A stretch of DNA of 35,424 nt from Sphingomonas azotifigens NBRC 15497 (GTDB lineage Bacteria; Pseudomonadota; Alphaproteobacteria; Sphingomonadales; Sphingomonadaceae). Numbering within the stretch: the stretch's first letter is position 1; each line of letters opens with the position of its first letter. The stretch spans positions 1-35,424 of the forward strand of contig NZ_BCTR01000008.1 in assembly GCF_002091475.1 (NCBI RefSeq). Direction: 5' to 3'. Shown here one piece after another: positions 31,199 to 35,424 of this stretch. The position numbers and the translations under genes were made by a program. Below the pieces are notes generated by a model. It was not told the DNA's origin. It ran no database searches and saw only the letters and a list, made by a program, of their open reading frames with translations.

Positions 31199-31852
31199 AT
31201 GACGGAAGCCACCCACACGGATCACGGCGAACCGGGCGCGGCGGCGGCGCCGCCGGTGGAACATGTTTCGCTGTCGGACCCCGAATTCAAGATTCAGCTG
31301 GCGCAGGTGATTCCGCACCTGCGTGCCTTTGGTCGCTCGCTCTCGGGTAGCCGCGATCTGGCCGACGACCTGGTCCAGGAAACGCTGCTCAAGGCATGGG
31401 CGGCGCGCAAGCGCTTCCAGGCCGGCACCAACATGCGCGCCTGGACCTTCATCATCCTGCGCAACCTGTATCTCAGCCAGATGCGCCGCGCGCGCTTCAA
31501 GGGTGAATGGGACGATCTCGTTGCCGATCGCCTGCTGGCGGCGCCGGCGAGCCAGGATCGCCATGTCGAGCTTGCCGACATGCAGCGCGCGCTGCTCCAC
31601 CTGCCGCAGCCGCAGCGCGAGGCGCTGATCCTGGTCGGCGCGGGTGGCTTCGCCTATGAGGAAGCCGCCGAGATCTGCCAGGTCGCGGTGGGCACGATCA
31701 AGAGCCGTGTCGCGCGCGGGCGCGTGGCGCTGGAGGCGTTGATGTCCGAAGGACAGCTGCCGTCGCGGCGCTCGACGTCGCTCAACGAGGACGGTCGCAC
31801 CGCGCTCGACACGATCATGGGCGAAGTGGAGGACCTCAGCCGCGAACGCTGA
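31199..31852 (+). CDS. ecfG: General stress response sigma factor EcfG
   Basis: EcfG is the group ECF15-type sigma factor that NepR holds inactive. The ATG at 31199 (GGGAA upstream) gives 217 residues. An upstream in-frame ATG (31100) would add 33 residues and is less likely. Sigma-2 (about 35-100) has RSLSGSRDLADDLVQETLLK and AWTFIILRNLYLSQMRR. Sigma-4 (about 125-178) has LPQPQREALILVGAGGFAYE and VAVGTIKSRVARGRVALEAL. A polar C-terminal tail of 35 residues follows. The location next to phyR and nepR gives the assignment. In many alphaproteobacteria nepR and ecfG are adjacent in one operon, but here they are on opposite strands. Confidence 0.9.
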   Translation: MTEATHTDHGEPGAAAAPPVEHVSLSDPEFKIQLAQVIPHLRAFGRSLSGSRDLADDLVQETLLKAWAARKRFQAGTNMRAWTFIILRNLYLSQMRRARFKGEWDDLVADRLLAAPASQDRHVELADMQRALLHLPQPQREALILVGAGGFAYEEAAEICQVAVGTIKSRVARGRVALEALMSEGQLPSRRSTSLNEDGRTALDTIMGEVEDLSRER

Positions 31853-31860
31853 GGCGGGGC

Positions 31861-32568
31861 TCAGGGCCGGTCGAAGAAGTCGACCGTGCCCGAGCCGAGA
31901 TGGTAATAGGCGCCCACCACTTTCAGCCGTCCTTCGGCCTGCGGTTTGAGCAACACCGGATCGGCGCGACGGCGCAGCGCTGCCGTCATCCGGCGGACAT
32001 GCGCGCGCGCCGCATTCTCCACCCTGTCACCGGGCAGCGTACGCGCGGCGAGGGCGGCGGGCAGGATCGGCTCGATCATGTTGCCGATCACGCCGGGATA
32101 ATCGGCATTCCTCTCGACCACCGCGATTGCCGATCTGACCGCGCCGCAGTTCTCGTGCCCCATCACCACGATCAGCGGCACGTGCAGCTCGGCCACGGCA
32201 TATTCGATCGAGCCGAGCACGGCCATGTCGATGACGTTGCCGGCATTGCGGATGATGAACAGGTCGCCCAGCCCGCCACCAAAGACCAGATCGGGCGGCA
32301 CGCGGCTGTCCGAGCAGCTGAGCAGCGCGCAGAACGGTGCCTGGCCGCGGGCCAGCTCCTCGCGCCGCGCCGCGCCTAGATTGGGCAAGCGGCTTTTATC
32401 CTGGGTGAAATCGGCGTTGCCTGCTTCCAGGCGGTGCAGCGCGTCGTCCGGCGTGATGGGCGGCGCGATCGGGCCATCGGCACGCCAAGCCCGCGCCGGC
32501 AGGGCAGCGCCTGCTGCTCCCAGCATCGCGCCGGTGACCAGTGCCCGTCGGCTCAATTGGTGTCGCAT
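31861..32568 (-). CDS. Beta-class carbonic anhydrase with Tat signal
   Basis: Beta-carbonic anhydrases interconvert CO2 and bicarbonate with a zinc ion. The 235-residue product has the zinc and catalytic signatures CSDSRVPPDLVF (Cys85, Asp87, Arg89) and GHENCGAV (His138, Cys141), plus FIIRNAGN. It begins MRHQLSRRALVTGAMLGAAG with AALPARA. The twin-arginine and mild hydrophobic core indicate Tat export to the periplasm, and a TatABC system lies nearby. Exported beta-class enzymes are less common than cytoplasmic ones. It ends nine bases after the convergent ecfG stop, with no terminator between them. Confidence 0.9.
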   Translation of the reverse strand: MRHQLSRRALVTGAMLGAAGAALPARAWRADGPIAPPITPDDALHRLEAGNADFTQDKSRLPNLGAARREELARGQAPFCALLSCSDSRVPPDLVFGGGLGDLFIIRNAGNVIDMAVLGSIEYAVAELHVPLIVVMGHENCGAVRSAIAVVERNADYPGVIGNMIEPILPAALAARTLPGDRVENAARAHVRRMTAALRRRADPVLLKPQAEGRLKVVGAYYHLGSGTVDFFDRP

Positions 32569-32707
32569 CGCACCCCCAGTGCGTTCCGTTGACCCCGCGT
32601 AACGACTATACCGTTTGATCGCGTCGGAGGAAAGGGGCGCGGGAGATTACGCATGGGAATGCCTTCGGTCGCAGCCCAGAATTGGGCCCTGGATGGGAGA
32701 AGAAACC

Positions 32708-32833
32708 ATGCGACTCGATCGTTCTGAGGCCCGGGATACCGGTTTCGGCGTGCGTACCGCGGCCGGGATTGCGCTGATCGCCTTTGTCACCGCGATGCTG
32801 CTGGTGCTGTGGAAGCTGCGCATGGGAGGCTGA
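32708..32833 (+). CDS. 41-residue single-pass membrane protein
   Basis: The ATG at 32708 has TGGGAGAAGAAACC upstream and gives 41 residues: a polar N-terminus (MRLDRSEARDTGFG), one membrane helix (TAAGIALIAFVTAMLLVLW) and a short basic end (KLRMGG). A longer reading from an ATG at 32615 would lack a ribosome site. I recognise no family. It lies just before the SRP RNA gene and divergent to the carbonic anhydrase gene. The good ribosome site and clean membrane helix support coding. Confidence 0.6.
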   Translation: MRLDRSEARDTGFGVRTAAGIALIAFVTAMLLVLWKLRMGG

Positions 32834-32853
32834 GGCACGCGAAAATTGCGCTC

Positions 32854-32882
32854 TTGCCACCCGCGGCGGCTTCCCCCATATG
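32854..32882 (+). promoter_or_regulatory. Promoter of the SRP RNA gene
   Basis: TTGCCA (32854-32859), exactly 17 bases, then CATATG (32877-32882). The SRP RNA 5' end falls seven bases later, which matches the expected start point for a vegetative promoter. Confidence 0.65.
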
Positions 32883-32888
32883 CGCCGC

Positions 32889-32977
32889 GGGAGTCGGGCG
32901 GACGGGATCGTCGCCAACCCGGTCAGGTCCGGAAGGAAGCAGCCGTAACGATTTCGTCCCGGGTCGTTCCGGCTCCC
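32889..32977 (+). ncRNA. ffs: Signal recognition particle RNA (4.5S type)
   Basis: The 4.5S-type SRP RNA binds Ffh for co-translational membrane targeting. The apical SRP domain GGTCCGGAAGGAAGCAG is unmistakable. The ends GGGAGTCGG and CCGGCTCCC pair over nine positions, with one G-U, and define a hairpin of about 89 bases. The gene sits directly before dnaX, its common neighbour in alphaproteobacteria, and has its own promoter. The exact 5' and 3' ends may differ by a few bases. Confidence 0.95.
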
Positions 32978-33034
32978 ACCCATCACCACATTGTCCGTGC
33001 ACTTGGGCTATCCACAGGCCAGCGTGCCTACCGC

Positions 33035-33064
33035 TTCGACAAATCGTCTGCGGATGCCTAGATA
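33035..33064 (+). promoter_or_regulatory. Start-proximal promoter of dnaX (leaderless type)
   Basis: TTCGAC (33035-33040), 18 bases, then TAGATA (33059-33064) end seven bases before the dnaX ATG, with no Shine-Dalgarno. The layout matches those of dgt and nagZ. Confidence 0.45.
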
Positions 33065-33071
33065 GGCGCCG

Positions 33072-34730
33072 ATGTCCGATTCCCTGCTTGGCCTCGACGA
33101 ACCCCCGCAGCCGCAGCGCGGCGAAGCCTATCGCGTGCTCGCTCGCAAATACCGGCCGCAGACGTTCAGCGCGCTGATCGGGCAGGATGCGATGGTCACC
33201 ACGCTGGGCAACGCGATCCGCCGCGGCCGGCTGGCGCATGCCTTCCTGCTGACCGGCGTCCGCGGCGTGGGCAAGACCTCCACCGCCCGCCTGATCGCCA
33301 AGGCGCTCAACTGCATCGGACCGGACGGGCAGGGCGGCCCCACCATCGACCCGTGCGGCGTCTGCGAGCCGTGCCGGGCGATCGCCGAGGGGCGCCATAT
33401 CGACGTGATCGAGATGGACGCGGCCAGCCATACCGGCGTCGACGACGTGCGCGAGATCATCGAGGCGTCGCGCTACGCCGCGGTCTCGGCGCGCTACAAG
33501 ATCTACATCATCGACGAAGTCCACATGCTGTCGAAGAACGCGTTCAACGCGCTTCTGAAGACGCTGGAGGAGCCGCCGGGGCATGTGAAGTTCCTGTTCG
33601 CCACCACCGAGGTCAACAAGGTGCCGGTGACGGTGCTGTCGCGCTGCCAGCGCTTCGACCTGCGCCGCATTTCGGCCGAGCTGCTCGCCGAGCATTTCGC
33701 GCGGGTGTGCGAGGCCGAACAGGTCGAGGCCGAGCCCGAGGCGCTGGCGCTGGTCGCGCGCGCGGCGGAAGGCTCGGCGCGCGACGGCCTCTCGATCCTC
33801 GACCAGGCGATCGCGCATGCGGGGCTGGAGGGCGAGGGCGTGAAGGCGGAAGCCGTGCGCCAGATGCTCGGCCTGTCCGATCGCGGCGCTAATCGCGATC
33901 TGTTCGGTACGCTGGTGGAAGGCCAGGCGCAGAAGGCGCTGGCGGGCCTGCGCGCGCAATATGACCTCGGCGTCGATCCGCTGGCGGTGCTGCGGGCGCT
34001 GCTGGAGACCGTCCACGGCGTGACGCTGGTAAAGCTGGGCACGCAGCGGCTCTCCGGCCAGTCGCTCGAGGAGCGCGAGGCGATGGAGGGCTGGGCGGCA
34101 CGGCTGTCCTTCCCGGCGCTGCACCGGCTGTGGCAGCTGCTGCTGCGCGGGCATGACGAAGTCGCCAAGGCTGCGCTGCCGATCGAGGCGACCGAGATGG
34201 CGCTGCTGCGCGTGATCCATGCAGCCCAGCTTCCCGATCCGGGCGAACTGGCGAAGCAGATCCTCAGCGGCAGCATTGCGGTGCCGACCGGGGCGCCTGC
34301 AGCCGTCGGTGCTGCTCCGACCGCGCCGGCGCCTGCCACGGTGCAGGAAACCGGCCCGGTGCTGCCGACCAACCTCACCGAACTTGCCGAGCATCTGGAA
34401 GAGCATCGCCGCCTCCAGCTTGCGATGTTCGTCCGCGATTATATGCGGCCGGTGCGGTTCGAGGGCAGCGAGATCGACTTCGGCGCGGCGCGGCCGCTGC
34501 CGCAGGATTTCGTGCGCGAGCTGGGCGGGGCGCTCAAGGACAGTACCGGCGTGCACTGGAAGGTGACGCCGGTCGAAGGCGCCACCGCGATGACGCTGCG
34601 CGAAGAACAGGCGGCCAGGCAAGCGGCCGAGCGCGAGGCAGTGCTCGCCTCGCCGATCGTCGCCGCCGCGATTGCCGCTTTTCCAGATGCCGAGTTGATC
34701 GGCTGGACCAAGACCGGGAGTGACGGATGA
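33072..34730 (+). CDS. dnaX: DNA polymerase III subunit gamma/tau
   Basis: DnaX is the AAA+ ATPase of the clamp loader that links the replicative polymerases. The 552-residue product has the family start YRVLARKYRPQTFSALIGQD, the Walker A GVRGVGKTSTARLIAKALNC (about 62-81), four zinc cysteines (Cys81, 95, 98 and 101; CGVCEPC), the Walker B IYIIDEVHMLS and the sensor region KFLFATTEVNKVPVTVLSRC. QRFDLRRI follows. Domain III and a Pro/Ala-rich stretch (about 410-430) precede the C-terminal tau-like domain. I see no AAAAAAG-type slippery site for a short gamma form. The stop overlaps the ybaB ATG (ATGA). Confidence 0.96.
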   Translation: MSDSLLGLDEPPQPQRGEAYRVLARKYRPQTFSALIGQDAMVTTLGNAIRRGRLAHAFLLTGVRGVGKTSTARLIAKALNCIGPDGQGGPTIDPCGVCEPCRAIAEGRHIDVIEMDAASHTGVDDVREIIEASRYAAVSARYKIYIIDEVHMLSKNAFNALLKTLEEPPGHVKFLFATTEVNKVPVTVLSRCQRFDLRRISAELLAEHFARVCEAEQVEAEPEALALVARAAEGSARDGLSILDQAIAHAGLEGEGVKAEAVRQMLGLSDRGANRDLFGTLVEGQAQKALAGLRAQYDLGVDPLAVLRALLETVHGVTLVKLGTQRLSGQSLEEREAMEGWAARLSFPALHRLWQLLLRGHDEVAKAALPIEATEMALLRVIHAAQLPDPGELAKQILSGSIAVPTGAPAAVGAAPTAPAPATVQETGPVLPTNLTELAEHLEEHRRLQLAMFVRDYMRPVRFEGSEIDFGAARPLPQDFVRELGGALKDSTGVHWKVTPVEGATAMTLREEQAARQAAEREAVLASPIVAAAIAAFPDAELIGWTKTGSDG

Positions 34731-35050
34731 AGAGTCTCGAAGACATCATGGCCATGGCGCAGAATGTGCAGGCCGAACTCACCAAGGCGCAGGCGAGCCT
34801 CGACACGGTCGAGGTCGAGGGCGTGTCGGGCGGTGGGCTGGTGAAGGTCAAGGCCAGCGCCAAGGGCCGGATCATCGGCATCGCGATCGACGATTCGCTG
34901 GTCAATGTCGCCGAAAAGGCGATGCTGGAGGATCTGCTGGTCGCCGCGTTCAACGATGCGCGGGTGAAGGCCGATGCGGCCTCGTCGGAAGCGATGAGCA
35001 AGATGACCAATGGCCTGCCGCTGCCGCCGGGCTTCAAGCTCCCGTTCTGA
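34727..35050 (+). CDS. ybaB: YbaB/EbfC family nucleoid-associated protein
   Basis: YbaB/EbfC proteins are small dimeric DNA-binding proteins often encoded right after dnaX. The ATG at 34727 overlaps the dnaX stop and gives 107 residues. Family features are MKSLEDIMAMAQNVQAELTK, then the core VEGVSGGGLVKVKASAKGRI, IGIAIDDSLVNVAEKAMLED, a C-terminal helical region and the ending MTNGLPLPPGFKLPF. The coupling with dnaX is widely conserved, and recR often follows, but here the next gene is a small membrane protein. Confidence 0.95.
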   Translation: MKSLEDIMAMAQNVQAELTKAQASLDTVEVEGVSGGGLVKVKASAKGRIIGIAIDDSLVNVAEKAMLEDLLVAAFNDARVKADAASSEAMSKMTNGLPLPPGFKLPF

Positions 35051-35063
35051 GACAGTGGGTTAG

Positions 35064-35088
35064 GGAACCATAGCATCTCCCCTCGGTT
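35064..35088 (+). promoter_or_regulatory. Candidate EcfG (GSR) promoter of the 85-residue gene
   Basis: GGAAC (35064-35068), 16 bases, then GGTT (35085-35088) lie 32 bases before the ATG at 35121. The form is identical to the element upstream of nepR (GGAAC-N16-GGTT). Confidence 0.55.
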
Positions 35089-35120
35089 GCTGTCGCCAGA
35101 CTAACCGAGGAGAGACGATC

Positions 35121-35378
35121 ATGGCGGAACGTATCGTTGAAGACGGCGTGGCGACCGACCGCGCGAGCCACACCACGGTGATCGAGCGCCGCGGCGGCGG
35201 TGCCGGCATGGCGCTGATCGGGCTGGCGGTGCTGATCGCGGTGGTGATCGGCGCCTTCTACCTGTTCAACCAGAATGCCCGTGAGAATGCCAAGACCAAC
35301 GCCGTGACCAGTGCTGCCAGCAGCGTCGGCGATGCTGCGAAAGATGTCGGCGACGCGGCGAAGGACGCGGCGAAGTAA
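35121..35378 (+). CDS. Small membrane protein with GDAAKD repeats, likely stress regulated
   Basis: The ATG at 35121 has CGAGGAGAGA upstream and gives 85 residues. A polar N-terminus (MAERIVEDGVATDRASHTTV) precedes one membrane helix (GMALIGLAVLIAVVIGAFYL). The C-terminal tail ends in tandem repeats SVGDAAKDVGDAAKDAAK. The tail recalls short LEA-like or entericidin-like amphipathic repeats, but I recognise no family. The upstream GGAAC-N16-GGTT element suggests EcfG control, so a role in envelope stress is a reasonable guess only. The gene is followed by a palindromic repeat at the contig edge. Confidence 0.75.
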   Translation: MAERIVEDGVATDRASHTTVIERRGGGAGMALIGLAVLIAVVIGAFYLFNQNARENAKTNAVTSAASSVGDAAKDVGDAAKDAAK

Positions 35379-35391
35379 GCCCCTCTGAACT

Positions 35392-35413
35392 CCCCTCCCG
35401 CTTGCGGGAGGGG
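35392..35413. repeat. Family B palindrome at the right contig edge
   Basis: CCCCTCCCGC (35392-35401) and GCGGGAGGGG (35404-35413) form a perfect palindrome with a TT loop, the same unit as at 13959-13976. The contig breaks a few bases later in a run of nine G, as expected when a multicopy repeat stops assembly. Confidence 0.85.
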
Positions 35414-35424
35414 CTGGGGGGGGG

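Noticed and set aside
1..35424. CRISPR arrays, prophage genes, tRNA or rRNA genes, insertion sequences
   Set aside because: I looked for regularly spaced repeats, transposase or integrase motifs and tRNA-like cloverleafs and found none. All repeats seen are palindromic intergenic units or the glycine linker repeat.

Overview
The window looks like one draft-assembly contig from a high-GC alphaproteobacterium, most likely Sphingomonas or a close relative. Supporting signs are the dcw-type order murD-ftsW-murG-murC-murB-ddl-ftsQ-ftsA-ftsZ, an argS-SPOR-nagZ-scpA-scpB-tatABC block, a PhyR/NepR/EcfG general stress response (GSR) locus that includes a PhyP-like protein, and the ffs-dnaX-ybaB arrangement. 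Both contig edges are G homopolymers next to repeats, so murD is cut at its 5' end.

Layout. 1-11.0 kb: peptidoglycan precursor synthesis and divisome genes, all on +, mostly coupled by GTGA/ATGA overlaps. 11.1-13.9 kb: a secreted TPR/SPOR protein and a dGTPase-like HD hydrolase. 14.0-20.7 kb: an accessory stretch between dgt and argS. It holds a TorF-like outer-membrane protein, two small secreted proteins, a DUF1800/DUF1501 pair, and a probable polymorphic toxin with an Endonuclease_NS_2-type nuclease domain followed by two tandem, paralogous YezG-like (DUF600) immunity genes. 20.9-27.6 kb: argS, an SPOR protein, nagZ, scpAB and tatABC. 27.7-31.9 kb: an entericidin-like lipoprotein and the GSR locus (phyP and nepR on -, phyR, a 45-residue membrane protein and ecfG on +). 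31.9-35.4 kb: a Tat-exported beta-carbonic anhydrase, a 41-residue membrane protein, the SRP RNA, dnaX, ybaB and an 85-residue membrane protein with a GSR-like promoter.

How the genes fit together. MurD, MurC, MurG, MurB, Ddl and FtsW make and move the cell-wall precursor, and FtsQ, FtsA and FtsZ build the division ring. SPOR proteins and NagZ bind or recycle wall material. TatABC can export the folded carbonic anhydrase. Stress phosphorylates PhyR, which takes NepR from EcfG. GGAAC-N16-(G/C)NTT sites before nepR, the entericidin gene and the last gene suggest local GSR members.

The most unusual structural signal is a set of GC-rich palindromic repeats. Five gaps contain inverted pairs (REPIN-like). 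One unit lies in frame inside murD, and others supply or crowd the translation starts of murB, ddl and scpA. The most interesting accessory system is the nuclease toxin with two immunity paralogues of very different base composition.
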